Assembly (NCBI GenBank): GCA_947169825.1
Contig: CAMVRE010000004.1
Location: forward strand, 1-47,609
DNA: 47,609 bases
Source of the DNA: an uncultured Verrucomicrobiota bacterium
GTDB taxonomy: Bacteria > Verrucomicrobiota > Kiritimatiellia > RFP12 > UBA3636
Direction: 5' to 3'
This document shows, piece by piece, positions 1 to 9,017 of the stretch (position 1 is the stretch's first letter; the number at the start of each line of letters is the position of its first letter). The notes under the pieces are model-generated. The model worked only from the letters and a program-made list of their open reading frames with translations, was not told the DNA's origin and made no database searches. Position numbers and translations under genes: made by a program.

Positions 1-70
1 GGACGTCCGCCGTGAGCAGGATGCCCTGCCCGCCGACGCCGACGAGGGTGACGTTGGTTGTATCGTTCAT
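1..70 (-). CDS. iorB: Indolepyruvate:ferredoxin oxidoreductase beta subunit, N-terminal fragment
   Basis: Only the first 23 codons lie in the window; the gene runs off the left edge. The reverse strand reads MNDTTNVTLVGVGGQGILL, the usual N-terminal Rossmann-like GxGGQG start of the IorB/2-oxoacid oxidoreductase gamma-type subunit. With IorA it would oxidatively decarboxylate arylpyruvates (from aromatic amino acids) to aryl-acyl-CoA while reducing ferredoxin in the cytoplasm. It follows iorA in the same direction after a 68-bp gap that holds a heptanucleotide repeat array. The identification rests on the motif plus the adjacent iorA, which is a standard pairing. Confidence 0.85.
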   Translation of the reverse strand, partial: MNDTTNVTLVGVGGQGILLTADV

Positions 71-94
71 GGTCTCAAGTCCCGGATCAAAGGT

Positions 95-127
95 CATTCA
101 GCATTCAGCATTCAGCATTCAGCATTC
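95..127. repeat. CATTCAG heptanucleotide tandem repeat, about 4.7 copies
   Basis: Four perfect CATTCAG units plus CATTC fill most of the short iorA-iorB gap. On the iorA/iorB message they read as AATGCTG units. The same heptamer array recurs at 15875-15934, so it is a dispersed element. Spacers are absent, so this is not CRISPR. Confidence 0.9.
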
Positions 128-138
128 TTCGCCAAGGA

Positions 139-1920
139 TCATTCCTTCGTGGAGGAGATGGCCTTGAACGGGCAGACCTGCGCGCAGACGTCGCAGCCGA
201 TGCACGCGGCCGGCTCGATCTTCGAGCGGAAGCGGCCGGGGGCCGTCTCCTCGCCGCGGACGATCGCCGGGCAGCCGAGCTTGAAGCACGCGCCGCAGGA
301 CTTGCACTTGGCCGGGTCGACCGCGTGCGGGACCGCGCCGACCGCCTTCTTGGCGGCGATGACGCAGGAGCCGTAGGCGACGACGACCGAGGGCTCGCCG
401 CAGTCGAGCTCCTCCTTGAGGACGCGCTCGACCTCCGCGAGGTTGTAGACGTCCACCTCGTGGACGCGTTTCACACCGAGGGCGCGGGCGACCTCGGCGA
501 TGCTCGTCTGCACCGTGGGCTCGCCCAGAAGCGTGCGGCCCGTGCCGGGGTTCGGCTGGTGGCCGGTCATGCCGGTGATGCGGTTGTCGAGCACCACGAC
601 CGTGATCGCGCCCTTGTTGTAGACGACGTCGAGCAGGCCGGTCATGCCGGAGTGGAAGAACGTCGAGTCGCCGATCACCGCCGCGAGGCGGCCCTTGTAG
701 CCCGCCTTGCGCATGCCGAAGGCCGCGCCGATCGAGGCGCCCATGCAGATCGTCGTGTCCATCGACGAGAGCGGCGGCGCCACGCCGAGCGTGTAGCAGC
801 CGATGTCGCCGGTGACCGTCGCCTTGAGCTTCGCGAGCGTGTAGAAGACGCCGCGGTGCCCGCAGCCGGCGCAGAGCGTCGGGGGGCGCGCCGGAAGCGC
901 CGGCAGGGCCGGCTTCTCCGGCGCGGGGGCGGCGCCCTCCCCGCCGAGCAGCTCCCGGCGCAGCGCACGGAGGCGGTCGACGTTGAGCTCCATCATCCGC
1001 AGCTCGGTCGCGTAGTCGCGGACCGGGATGCCGGCGAGGACGATCGCGTCGCGCAGGACGGGGTCGAGCTCCTCGACGACGACGAGCGCGCCGACCTTCG
1101 CGGCGAAGGCGCGGATCCTCTCCGCGGGGAGCGGATTGGAGAAGCCGACCTTGAAGACGGGGAACTCCGGGAACGCCTCCTTCACGTAGTTGTAGGCGGC
1201 GGCGCTCGCGACGAACCCGAAGTCCGTGCGCTCGCCCGGCTCCTCGCGGTTGAAGGGGCTCGCCTCGGACTCCTGGCGCAGGACCTCGAGCCGCTTCTCG
1301 ACCTCGAAGCGCATCGCGCGGGCGTTCGCGGGGACGGAGACGTATTTCTTCGGGTTCTTGACGTAGGGCTTCGGCTCGACGGCGCCGCGGGCGCCGTCGC
1401 CGACGTCCACGAGCGACGAGGAGTGCGACGTGCGCGTGGTCATGCGCAGGAAGACGATCGAGCCGGTGCGCTCGGAGAGGTCCCACGCGGCGCGCGCCAT
1501 GTCGAAGGCCTCCTGCGAGTCGGAGGGCTCGAGCGTGACGGCGCGGGCGAACCTCTGCAGCACGCGGTTGTCCTGCTCGTTCTGCGAGGAGTGCATGCCG
1601 GGGTCGTCCGCCGAGACGACGACGAGCCCGCCGTTCGTCCCCTCGAACGTGTAGGTCATGAGCGGGTCCATCGCGACGTTGAGGCCGACGTGCTTCATGC
1701 ACACGAGGGCGCGGGCGCCGGCGATCGAGGCGCCGATGCCGATTTCCATCGCGACCTTTTCGTTGACCGACCACTCGCAGTCGATCTCGCCCTTGAACTT
1801 CGCGATGTTCTCGAGGATCTCGGTGGACGGCGTGCCGGGGTAGGCGGAGGCGACGTGGCAGCCGGCGGCGTAGGCGCCGCGGGCGATGGCCTCGTTGCCG
1901 GAGAGGAAGAGCTTGCTCAT
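139..1920 (-). CDS. iorA: Indolepyruvate:ferredoxin oxidoreductase alpha subunit
   Basis: The 593-residue protein has the family's usual length and layout. The N-terminal pyrimidine-binding half begins MSKLFLSGNEAIARGAY with the SAYPGTPSTEI motif. The TPP-binding region carries CAGCGHRG and GDSTFFHSGM followed by VVVLDN. The C-terminus has two ferredoxin-type clusters, CKSCGACFKLGCP (about residue 539) and CIGCDVCAQVCP (about 573). It forms the catalytic complex with IorB and takes part in anaerobic aromatic amino acid catabolism or arylacetate formation, passing electrons to ferredoxin. Transcription runs towards iorB. The long plus-strand ORF opposite it is a composition artefact. Confidence 0.96.
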   Translation of the reverse strand: MSKLFLSGNEAIARGAYAAGCHVASAYPGTPSTEILENIAKFKGEIDCEWSVNEKVAMEIGIGASIAGARALVCMKHVGLNVAMDPLMTYTFEGTNGGLVVVSADDPGMHSSQNEQDNRVLQRFARAVTLEPSDSQEAFDMARAAWDLSERTGSIVFLRMTTRTSHSSSLVDVGDGARGAVEPKPYVKNPKKYVSVPANARAMRFEVEKRLEVLRQESEASPFNREEPGERTDFGFVASAAAYNYVKEAFPEFPVFKVGFSNPLPAERIRAFAAKVGALVVVEELDPVLRDAIVLAGIPVRDYATELRMMELNVDRLRALRRELLGGEGAAPAPEKPALPALPARPPTLCAGCGHRGVFYTLAKLKATVTGDIGCYTLGVAPPLSSMDTTICMGASIGAAFGMRKAGYKGRLAAVIGDSTFFHSGMTGLLDVVYNKGAITVVVLDNRITGMTGHQPNPGTGRTLLGEPTVQTSIAEVARALGVKRVHEVDVYNLAEVERVLKEELDCGEPSVVVAYGSCVIAAKKAVGAVPHAVDPAKCKSCGACFKLGCPAIVRGEETAPGRFRSKIEPAACIGCDVCAQVCPFKAISSTKE

Positions 1921-1924
1921 GGCG

Positions 1925-2308
1925 TTATTCGACGACGATCTTCGCCTTGGCCGTGTAGCCGGCGGAGGATGTGGAGTTGGTGCCGGAGCCGGACGACGAG
2001 CCCGAGCCGATGGCGATGGCGGTCACGTTGTAGACGGCGTCCGACGCTCCGCTCTCGGCGTAGAAGACGACGCTCTTGCCGGTCGTGGCCGAGAGATGGG
2101 CGCCGTTCTCGTTGTCGAGCGTCCACCGGTAGTTCTCCCAGCCGGACGCGTGGAGCGCCACGCTCTGCCCGCCCTTCACCTTGGCGTAGTTGGGCGAGAC
2201 GGAGATCGAGTAGGAGTCTCCCGACTCGCACCCCGCCACGAGGACGGAGAGCGCGGAGGCGGCGAGGACGAGCGTGGCGACGAGGCCGGTGCGGAGGAGT
2301 GTTTTCAT
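1925..2308 (-). CDS. Small secreted lipoprotein, Ig-like/PKD-type fold possible
   Basis: The ORF track starts upstream, but the sensible start is the internal ATG giving MKTLLRTGLVATLVLAAS, a signal peptide ending in a lipobox (LVAGC). That makes a 127-residue lipoprotein. The mature part (YSISVSPNYAKVKGGQSVALHASG...WTLDNENGAHLS) reads like a single beta-sandwich Big/PKD-like domain, with a Ser/Gly/Thr-rich stretch before the C-terminus. The gene stops 4 bp before iorA begins, so the two may be cotranscribed from the promoter at 2375-2403. No enzymatic motif is visible; the specific role is unknown. Confidence 0.8.
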   Translation of the reverse strand: MKTLLRTGLVATLVLAASALSVLVAGCESGDSYSISVSPNYAKVKGGQSVALHASGWENYRWTLDNENGAHLSATTGKSVVFYAESGASDAVYNVTAIAIGSGSSSGSGTNSTSSAGYTAKAKIVVE

Positions 2309-2374
2309 GGCGAAGTCCCGGGTTTTTGCGTCCGTGGCGGGGTCCCGCCGCGAAGCGCGGCGCGGAGGGACCGG

Positions 2375-2403
2375 AGTATAGCAGGACGCCCGGAACGAGA
2401 CAA
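2375..2403 (-). promoter_or_regulatory. Sigma70-type promoter for the lipoprotein (and probably iorA)
   Basis: On the minus strand TTGTCT and TATACT are separated by 17 bp, with a TG extended -10. The predicted start leaves a leader of roughly 60 nt before the lipoprotein ATG. It lies back to back with the metX promoter. Confidence 0.7.
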
Positions 2404-2409
2404 GCGGCA

Positions 2410-2438
2410 TTGCGCGGCGCGGCGGGGTCTGCTAGAAT
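2410..2438 (+). promoter_or_regulatory. Promoter of metX-metW
   Basis: TTGCGC, a 17-bp spacer and TAGAAT with an extended TGC. The -10 ends only 11 nt before the metX ATG, so the message would be almost leaderless. No Shine-Dalgarno sequence is visible in front of the ATG, in agreement with this. Confidence 0.6.
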
Positions 2439-2449
2439 CCGACGCCGCC

Positions 2450-4234
2450 ATGAGCGCCACGCCCGTCACCGAAACCCGCTTCCTCCGGCTCGACCTGCCG
2501 GACGGGGGTCTCCGCCTCGAGAAGGGCGGCGTCCTCCGCCAGGTGGACGTCGCCTACGAGACGTGCGGCGAGCTCTCGCCCGAGCGCGACAACGTCGTGT
2601 TCGTCTGCCACGCGCTCACGGGCGACGCCCATGTCGCCGGCCGCCACGAGGGCGACGACCGCGACACCGGCTGGTGGGCCGGCATGGCCTGCCCCGGCGG
2701 CGGCATCGACACGGACCGCTTCTTCGTCGTCTGCGCCAACATCCTCGGTGGCTGCATGGGCACGACCGGCCCCTCGTCGATCGACCCGGAGACCGGCGAG
2801 CCCTACGGCTCGCGCTTCCCGGAGATCACCGTCGCGGACATCGTCGACGTGCACCGCATGCTCCTGCGCCAGCTCGGCTTCGAGCGCATCTACGCCGTCG
2901 TCGGCGGCTCGTTCGGCGGCATGCAGGCGCTCGAGATGGCGCGCCGCCACCCGGACTTCGTCGACAAGGCCGTCTGCATCGCGACCGGCGCCTCGCTCTC
3001 CACGCAGGCGCTCGCCTTCGACGTCGTCGGCCGCAACGCGATCGAGCAGGACCCCGCCTTCAACGGCGGCGACTTCTACGGCGGCCCGCGCCCCGACGCC
3101 GGCCTCGCGCAGGCGCGCGAGCTGGCGCACATCACCTATCTCTCCGGCGAGATGATGAAGAAGAAGTTCGGGCGCCGCCGCCGCGAGCTCGCGGCCGCGG
3201 AGCGCGCCGCGTCCGCCGCCGGCGACGCGAAGGCGCCGGGGCCCGTCCACTCGATCTTCGAGGTGGAGTCCTACCTCCGCCACCAGGGGCACAAGTTCAT
3301 CGGGCGCTTCGACGCCAACTCCTACCTGCGCATCAGCGGCGCGATGGACGAGTTCGACCTCGCCTCCGGGCGCGCCTCGCTGGCCGAGGCGCTCGAGCCG
3401 GTGCGGGCGAAGGTGCTCGTCGTCGCGCTCAACGGCGACTGGCTCTTCCTGCCGCGCCAGTCCGAGTCGATCGTCCGCGCGCTCGCGACCGCGCGCAAGG
3501 ACGTCTCCTACTTCTGCCTCGACGCGCCGTCCGGCCACGACTCGTTCCTCATCCACATCGAGGAGCTCTCGCGCGTCGTGGCGGGGTTCCTCACGCGCCT
3601 GCCGGTGCGCCCGCCCGCGGACATCGACGCCGACCACCGCCGCGACTACGACGCGCTCGTGGGGCTCGTTCCGCAGAGCGCGCGCACGGTGCTGGACATC
3701 GCGTGCGGCGACGGCACGCTCCTGAACTACTTCGCCGAGAGCCGCCCGTGGGCGGACTGCACCGGGATCGACGTCTCGGTCGAGAGCGGCGCGAAGACGC
3801 TCGCGGCGGGGCACAACGTCATCCGCGCGGACGTGGACGGCGGGCTCGCGCGCATCCCGGACGACTCGTTCGACTGCGCGATCCTCTCCGAGTCGCTCCA
3901 GGTGATGCGGCGCCCGGACCGCGTCCTCTCGGAGCTGCTGCGCATCGCGCCGGTGGGGCTCGTCTCGTTCCCGAACTTCGGGATGTGGAAGATCCCGGCG
4001 GAGCTGGTCTTCCGCGGGCGGATGCCGGTCACGAAGCGCCTGCCCTGGCAGTGGTACGACACGCCGAACATCCACCTGTGCACCGTGAAGGACTTCCTCG
4101 ACCTCTGCCGCGCCAAGGGAATCAGGGTCGACAAGGTCGTCTACTTCTCGACGCTGCTCTCCTCGCGCATCCTCCGCGCCCTCGGAGCCCGCAGCCTCGG
4201 CACCTCGCGCGTCCTGGTGAAGATCCGCCGCTAG
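2450..4234 (+). CDS. metX: Homoserine O-acetyltransferase fused to MetW-like methyltransferase
   Basis: I start at the ATG giving MSATPVTETRFLRLDLPDGG, giving 594 residues; the track's longer N-terminus is antisense to the lipoprotein. Residues 1 to about 385 are an alpha/beta-hydrolase MetX: HALTGDAH, nucleophile elbow VGGSFGGMQ (Ser154), NGDWLFLP (Asp330) and SGHDSFL (His363). It transfers an acetyl or possibly succinyl group to homoserine in methionine synthesis. Residues from about 392 form a class I SAM-binding MetW domain (LDIACGDGTLL, about 415-425; later LSESLQVMRRPD). MetW is normally a separate gene next to metX, and fusions are known. It converges on the next gene with only 4 bp between. 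Confidence 0.93.
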   Translation: MSATPVTETRFLRLDLPDGGLRLEKGGVLRQVDVAYETCGELSPERDNVVFVCHALTGDAHVAGRHEGDDRDTGWWAGMACPGGGIDTDRFFVVCANILGGCMGTTGPSSIDPETGEPYGSRFPEITVADIVDVHRMLLRQLGFERIYAVVGGSFGGMQALEMARRHPDFVDKAVCIATGASLSTQALAFDVVGRNAIEQDPAFNGGDFYGGPRPDAGLAQARELAHITYLSGEMMKKKFGRRRRELAAAERAASAAGDAKAPGPVHSIFEVESYLRHQGHKFIGRFDANSYLRISGAMDEFDLASGRASLAEALEPVRAKVLVVALNGDWLFLPRQSESIVRALATARKDVSYFCLDAPSGHDSFLIHIEELSRVVAGFLTRLPVRPPADIDADHRRDYDALVGLVPQSARTVLDIACGDGTLLNYFAESRPWADCTGIDVSVESGAKTLAAGHNVIRADVDGGLARIPDDSFDCAILSESLQVMRRPDRVLSELLRIAPVGLVSFPNFGMWKIPAELVFRGRMPVTKRLPWQWYDTPNIHLCTVKDFLDLCRAKGIRVDKVVYFSTLLSSRILRALGARSLGTSRVLVKIRR

Positions 4235-4238
4235 CGGA

Positions 4239-5060
4239 TCAGGGCACCGGGATGCACTCGCGGGGCCCGGGCGGAGGCGGCGGCGCGGGGACGAGCGCCG
4301 GCGGCGAGGCCCGGACCGCGGGCGGCAGGCGGCCGAGGCGCTTGGTGACGCCGGCGGCGAAGGCGCGCGCGCCGGCGTGATCCGGATGGAGCCGGAGCAG
4401 GTTCTCGGCCCGCTCGAGGCGCTGCGGGCTGTCCTTCCACGCGGGGACGAGTTCGCCGAGCAGTCCGTCGAGGAACCCCGCGTCGCGGACGTCCTCGCCG
4501 ACGCGCCGGACGAGGAAGTCGACGTCGTTCCGGCGTTCCTCCTCGGAGCGGGCCGGCTCCAGCAGGGTGTACTGGATGCTGGTGTAGCAGTAGTAGGCGA
4601 AGAGGTCGTTGGTGCGGACGGACGCGTCGAGCCGGCGGACGAGCGGCTCCATGAGCCGCGGGTCGCACCGGCTGGCCCGGACGTAGGCCCGGCTCGGACC
4701 GCAGGCCTGCGGCATCGTCGGGTCCCAGAGCAGCTCCGCCAGCGTCGGGAGCACGTTGGTCGAGGCGAACTCCCCCATCAGCAGGAACGTGATCTCGTGT
4801 TCGAACGAGGCGCAGTAGTCGGTCCGCCGCGGGCGGAGGTCCGCCTCGAGCGCGAGGAGGATCTCGGCGCAGTCGTCGGGCGTCCAGCCGTTGCGCCGGA
4901 CCGCCCCCCGCATCATCGCCTCCTGGCACCCCTCGTATCCGAGGATGTTCCGGACGACCCGGATGCCGTTGGTGAGCCCGGGCGCGTCGAGGGCGTAGGT
5001 CCGCGGCGGAAGCAGGAGCAGGGCGGGAAGGAGCAGCAGGATGGTCGTCTTCGCTTTCAT
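4239..5060 (-). CDS. Secreted helical protein, last gene of metzincin operon 1
   Basis: The 273-residue product starts with a clear signal peptide (MKAKTTILLLLPALLLLPPRTYA). The remainder is alpha-helical and HEAT-like, with an extreme C-terminal proline tail. Its C-terminal region (VPAWKDSPQRLERAENLLRLHP) matches that of the protein at 10202-11164 (VPKWRASPQRAENAAKMILEHP), so they are paralogues. Both lie directly downstream of a metzincin gene, suggesting a conserved partner, perhaps an inhibitor, chaperone or substrate of the protease. An AAAGGA-like ribosome site precedes the ATG, 18 bp after the metzincin stop. I do not recognise a named family. Confidence 0.82.
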   Translation of the reverse strand: MKAKTTILLLLPALLLLPPRTYALDAPGLTNGIRVVRNILGYEGCQEAMMRGAVRRNGWTPDDCAEILLALEADLRPRRTDYCASFEHEITFLLMGEFASTNVLPTLAELLWDPTMPQACGPSRAYVRASRCDPRLMEPLVRRLDASVRTNDLFAYYCYTSIQYTLLEPARSEEERRNDVDFLVRRVGEDVRDAGFLDGLLGELVPAWKDSPQRLERAENLLRLHPDHAGARAFAAGVTKRLGRLPPAVRASPPALVPAPPPPPGPRECIPVP

Positions 5061-5078
5061 GGCGCGTTTTCCTTTCGT

Positions 5079-8000
5079 TCAGTTGCTGTGCGGGTTGGGG
5101 TCGGCGTTCTGGAAGAATCCGACGGGCGCGTTCGATTCGCGGTAGGGCTCGGTGGTGTAGATGGGCCTCCAGATGGCGCGGACGCCGCCGGTGGTGATGT
5201 CGCGCTTCGTCGGCGAGCAGCGTCCGTACATCAGCGTCCTCGTGATGAGTTCGGACTGCATGAGGGACGCGGGGTAGAACCCCTCGAAGTCCGTGGTCCC
5301 CCAGTCGCCGGGAAGGCGGTCGCGCGCGACGACGCCCGCGACGTCCGGCATTCCGTCCACGTTGTTCCCGTAGATGTCGGGAAGCCCCTGGGCGTGTCCG
5401 AGCTCGTGGGCGAGGCTGTTCGCCCCCGCCGCCGCGCGGATCGCGCATCCGCCGGGACTCGTGAGGCCGTTCGCCCCGACGATCGATTCCACGAAGTAGA
5501 CCTCGATGCCGTCCGTGACGTGGTGCGTGTCGACCAGTCTCGCGAACGCCGGCCATTCGTCGCCGGCCTTCTGGATCACCGCCCAGGCCCCGTTCGTGGC
5601 GGTGAATCCGACGGGCTCCTGCAGGACGAACCGCCGTCCGACCTGCCGGTAGATGTCGTTGGCACCGGCGATCCGCGCCCGGACGGTCGCGGCGTCCGTG
5701 ACGGGCCCGTTCGTCCCGCAGACGATCCACGCGTGGATCGGGATCACGGTCTCGGAAGTAATGACGTGGACGTTGGCGAGCGGCGCCGGCCCGTCCCAGC
5801 CGGCGATGTCGGCCGTGAGCATCGAGCCGCCCGACGCGATGCCGCCGGTCACCTCGATCTCGCGGCCGCGGAGGCCCGTCGAGGGAACCAGCGCGGAGGG
5901 GTTCGACACGTTCCAGACGATGTTGGAGTCCGGGAACGCCTGCGGCTCGATCCCGATCCGGAAGCGCGCCGTCTGCCCGCGCAGGATGCCGCAGGGGTTC
6001 ACGACGAAGCCGTCGACCTCGTTCGTGTTCACCGGCTCGAACCGGATGTCCGCGACCCAGACCTTGCGCGTCCGCGGCAGCGCGTTGGTGGCGAGATTCC
6101 CCGCGGCGTCGCGCTGCGGGACGAGGATGCTGTAGCGGATCTCGGAGGGCGCGCTCCCGCTCAGGCTCTCGCCGACGACCGTGAGCAGTCCCGTGGCGTC
6201 GTCGCCCGCGGAGAGCTCGTGCCCGGAGGCGTCGCAAACGGAAAGGTTCGGCGACGCGGAGACGAACCGGGCGCCGACCGCCGTGTCCTCCGGCGGGCAG
6301 CAGCACGAGGAGGACCCGACGAGGACGATCTCCCTCCCGTGTTCGTCGAGAATGTCCGCGACGCGCACGACGATCGGCGGGCAGGTGCAGTCCGAAAGCG
6401 CGTTCGTGACCGCGGGGCAGTCCTCCTCGTGCCAGCATTCCTCGTCCTCCCCGTGGACCATGCGGCACCAGTCGCACCAATGCTGGCCCTCGTCGTAGCA
6501 GCGGTGGATCGAGACGGTGTCGGAGATCCCGCCGTAGTCGAGCGCGGCCTCGACGGTCGCCGTCCCCGTCGCGCTCGCGCCCGCCTCGGACGAACCCACC
6601 TCGAGCCGCACGGCGCCTTCGCCGATCGGGTCGAGGTTGTCGAGCGTCGCGTCGGCGAGCCCGATCCCCGTGCCGGCCGGTTCGATCGCGAACCGGTAGT
6701 CGCGGTGGTCGTCGCTTCCGTGGAGGCAGTCGGGCGCGTCGGGGTCGACCGGCTCGAGCTCCAGCGTCGGCTGCGCCACGGCGGCCTCGCCGCCGGCCGC
6801 TTCGCCGTCGAGCAAGCCCTCCGGGTCGTCGCGCCAGCGCGGCGCGCCGCCGCCTCCGCTCCGCAGCCATCCGCCGCCGCGGCGCGTCGGATGCGGCGCG
6901 CGCGGCGCCGGCGAGAGCCGCAGCGGCACCGGGTTCTCCCCCGTCGAGAAGAGATGCACGTCGAGCCGCTCGCCCGGCGGAAGGCGCAGCGCGTAGTTCG
7001 TCGCCGCGCGGAGCGGCAACGCCAGGTCGCCCACCGTCAGCATCGCGCGGACGCCCGCCGGAATGTCCGCGTCGAGGCGGATCGTCCAGTCCGCCGCCAC
7101 GGGGTCGTCCGCCCACAGCCGGTGCGCGCGCCAAGCCGCCGGGTCGGCACCGTCCGGGATGCCGTCGTTGTTCTCGTCCGCGTCGCGCGGATCGGACCCG
7201 GCGAGCGCCTCCGGTCCGTCCGAAAGCCCGTCGCCGTCCGTGTCCGCGCGGCGCGGGTCGGTTCCGTGGACGAAGACCTCGTCCCGGTCGGAGAGCCCGT
7301 CGCCGTCGGAGTCGCCGTCGCCGATCGCCGCGATGTTCCTCCACTCGAGCGCGAACCGCGCGGGCGTCCGCAGCGCGCCGTTCGTGCAGAGCAGGTCCGC
7401 GACCGGGACGCCGTTCGCGACGCGCGCGCCGTCCACGCGCCAGACCGTCTCCGCGAGACTCCCCCACGCGGCTCCGCCGGGAGCCCCCTCGGGGAGGGGG
7501 CCGAAGTAGAGCGCGTTCACGCCGTTCGTTCCGGCCTGCGCGCCGATCGCGAAGTTCGTCGCGGGCGGGTCGAGCACGTCCGCGAAGTCGTAGCGGTAGG
7601 TGAAGTCTCCGCTCGGCTTCAGCTCCGCCTGGATCGTCGCGCGGCGGCCCGGCAGACGGTCCACGAGCACGTTCTCCCACGCGACGATCAGCCCGCCGCC
7701 CGGCGCCGGCGCGTGCCAGAGGCGCGACGGCGCCGCGTTCGTCTCGTTCGCCGCCGGCAGGATCCCGAGCGGCGCGCGGAAGGGCGCGAGCGCCGGAACC
7801 GCGGTTCCGTCCGGCAGCGCCGCCCCGGGCGGCGGATGCCGCGCGCTCCCGAAGGACAGCGCGCCCGACGCGCTCGCGTAGACGCGGTGCACCGGATTCG
7901 TCCCGAGCGCGAAGAACGGCTTCTCCCGCTCGATCCAGACCCCGTCCTCCGACGCGCCCCGCAGCCGCCACGCCGCCGCCTCGACCGAATTCGTCGGCTC

Positions 8001-8324
8001 CGCGCGCATCGCCACGTCCCGCGTCCGCACCTCCACGAGCCCGAACGCCGGCTCCGGCGGCGGCGCGGGCGGCACGCTTCGGAGACCCCCGCCGCCGCCG
8101 CCACCCCCGCCGCCGTCGCCCGGCTTCGTGCCGCCGATCGCGACGACCGCGACGAGCAGCGCGAGCGCGGCGGCCTGTCCGAGCGGCCCGCTCCGGCGCA
8201 GCCGCGCGAGGAGCTCTCGGCCCTGGGTCGAGCGCGCCGCGAGGCGGGCGAGGCCGTAGAGCCCGAAGCCGCACCAGAGCGCGGCCAGCGCGAGCGCGAA
8301 AAGCGTATGGGAGAGGTCGTCCAT
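5079..8324 (-). CDS. Giant membrane-anchored protein with metzincin-like protease domain (paralogue 1)
   Basis: The 1081-residue protein has two N-terminal hydrophobic segments (about 7-29 and 46-64), a Gly-run linker, then a large beta-rich region shared with the paralogue at 11161. Thrombospondin type 3-like calcium repeats follow (about 333-391; DSDGDGLSDRDE, DTDGDGLSDGPE), then a Cys/His-rich ribbon (about 606-635). The C-terminal domain has HELGHAQGLPD (from residue 973), the HExxHxxGxxD zinc motif of metzincins, and a candidate Met-turn, TLMYGR. This suggests a zinc endopeptidase acting outside the cytoplasm. The gene is second in an operon with the small secreted protein 8331-8930 and the helical protein 4239-5060. 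Confidence 0.85.
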   Translation of the reverse strand: MDDLSHTLFALALAALWCGFGLYGLARLAARSTQGRELLARLRRSGPLGQAAALALLVAVVAIGGTKPGDGGGGGGGGGGLRSVPPAPPPEPAFGLVEVRTRDVAMRAEPTNSVEAAAWRLRGASEDGVWIEREKPFFALGTNPVHRVYASASGALSFGSARHPPPGAALPDGTAVPALAPFRAPLGILPAANETNAAPSRLWHAPAPGGGLIVAWENVLVDRLPGRRATIQAELKPSGDFTYRYDFADVLDPPATNFAIGAQAGTNGVNALYFGPLPEGAPGGAAWGSLAETVWRVDGARVANGVPVADLLCTNGALRTPARFALEWRNIAAIGDGDSDGDGLSDRDEVFVHGTDPRRADTDGDGLSDGPEALAGSDPRDADENNDGIPDGADPAAWRAHRLWADDPVAADWTIRLDADIPAGVRAMLTVGDLALPLRAATNYALRLPPGERLDVHLFSTGENPVPLRLSPAPRAPHPTRRGGGWLRSGGGGAPRWRDDPEGLLDGEAAGGEAAVAQPTLELEPVDPDAPDCLHGSDDHRDYRFAIEPAGTGIGLADATLDNLDPIGEGAVRLEVGSSEAGASATGTATVEAALDYGGISDTVSIHRCYDEGQHWCDWCRMVHGEDEECWHEEDCPAVTNALSDCTCPPIVVRVADILDEHGREIVLVGSSSCCCPPEDTAVGARFVSASPNLSVCDASGHELSAGDDATGLLTVVGESLSGSAPSEIRYSILVPQRDAAGNLATNALPRTRKVWVADIRFEPVNTNEVDGFVVNPCGILRGQTARFRIGIEPQAFPDSNIVWNVSNPSALVPSTGLRGREIEVTGGIASGGSMLTADIAGWDGPAPLANVHVITSETVIPIHAWIVCGTNGPVTDAATVRARIAGANDIYRQVGRRFVLQEPVGFTATNGAWAVIQKAGDEWPAFARLVDTHHVTDGIEVYFVESIVGANGLTSPGGCAIRAAAGANSLAHELGHAQGLPDIYGNNVDGMPDVAGVVARDRLPGDWGTTDFEGFYPASLMQSELITRTLMYGRCSPTKRDITTGGVRAIWRPIYTTEPYRESNAPVGFFQNADPNPHSN

Positions 8325-8330
8325 GGCGCG

Positions 8331-8930
8331 CTACCTCAGGATGAGAATGCCGGCATCCGTGTCGAGCCGGACCGAAGCCGCCTCGTCGCCGCGCGGATCC
8401 GTTCCGCGCACGTCCACGCGGGCGGCGTTCCACCCGCGGGAGAAGAGCCACTCCGGCGGCGCCGCCGAGAGCGGCGCGAAGAGCGCGTTCGTCGCCCCCT
8501 CCTCGCGCGCCTCGAACGCGACCGGACGCCCCGACTCCGCCAGGCGCATCGACAGCACGAGCGCCCGCGCCGCCGCGCCCTCCGCCGCCACCGCCGGCGG
8601 CTCCTCCGCGCGGCCCGTCGGCGACGCGACGAACCACGCCCCGGCGTCCCAGCCGAACGCGAGCGACTCGTCGCCCTGCACGAGCGGCCCGCCCGGATCC
8701 CGCGACGCGCCGAACGAGACCTGGACGTTGTTCGAAGGCGTCGCGACGAGCGCCACGCGCGCCTTCACGAGACGCGCCCGCGCGACGATCGCGGCCGGCA
8801 ACGGCGCGTTCGTCGTGCTCTCCGTGTCGGGGAACGCCGGCGGCGGCGCGGGCGGAAGCGCCACCTCCGCGGCGCGCGCGGATCCGCCCGCGAGCGCGAG
8901 CAGAAGGATCGGAAGGAGTCGGGCTTTCAT
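8331..8930 (-). CDS. Secreted protein of unknown function, first gene of metzincin operon 1
   Basis: I start at the ATG giving MKARLLPILLLALAGGSARA, a clean signal peptide, rather than ten codons earlier; this gives 199 residues. The mature protein has a proline-rich start and a hydrophobic beta-rich body ending in VRLDTDAGILILR. The C-terminal part mentions no catalytic motif. Six bp separate its stop from the metzincin start, so the three genes 8930 to 4239 form one operon. The operon is driven by the box-containing promoter at 8990-9038. Function is unknown; it may be processed by, or display, the neighbouring protease. Confidence 0.8.
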   Translation of the reverse strand: MKARLLPILLLALAGGSARAAEVALPPAPPPAFPDTESTTNAPLPAAIVARARLVKARVALVATPSNNVQVSFGASRDPGGPLVQGDESLAFGWDAGAWFVASPTGRAEEPPAVAAEGAAARALVLSMRLAESGRPVAFEAREEGATNALFAPLSAAPPEWLFSRGWNAARVDVRGTDPRGDEAASVRLDTDAGILILR

Positions 8931-8989
8931 TTTCGGGGGGCTCCGGGGGGTTCTGGACATCCCGCGGCGAACCGCCGCGATCGCCCCGT

Positions 8990-9017
8990 ATCCTACCCCG
9001 CCCCCGCCCCGGCCGAA
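8990..9017 (-). promoter_or_regulatory. Promoter of metzincin operon 1
   Basis: On the minus strand TTCGGC and TAGGAT are 16 bp apart. The weak -35 abuts a tandem 11-bp box at 9017-9038. The same geometry occurs at 14547-14595, which suggests an activator-dependent promoter. Confidence 0.55.

Noticed and set aside
95-127. CRISPR array
   Set aside because: Units are 7 bp with no spacers and there are no cas genes.
58-4380. 1440-residue plus-strand ORF across iorA and metX
   Set aside because: Arg/Ala/Asp-rich shadow of iorA and of metX in another frame; caused by high GC and no family motif.
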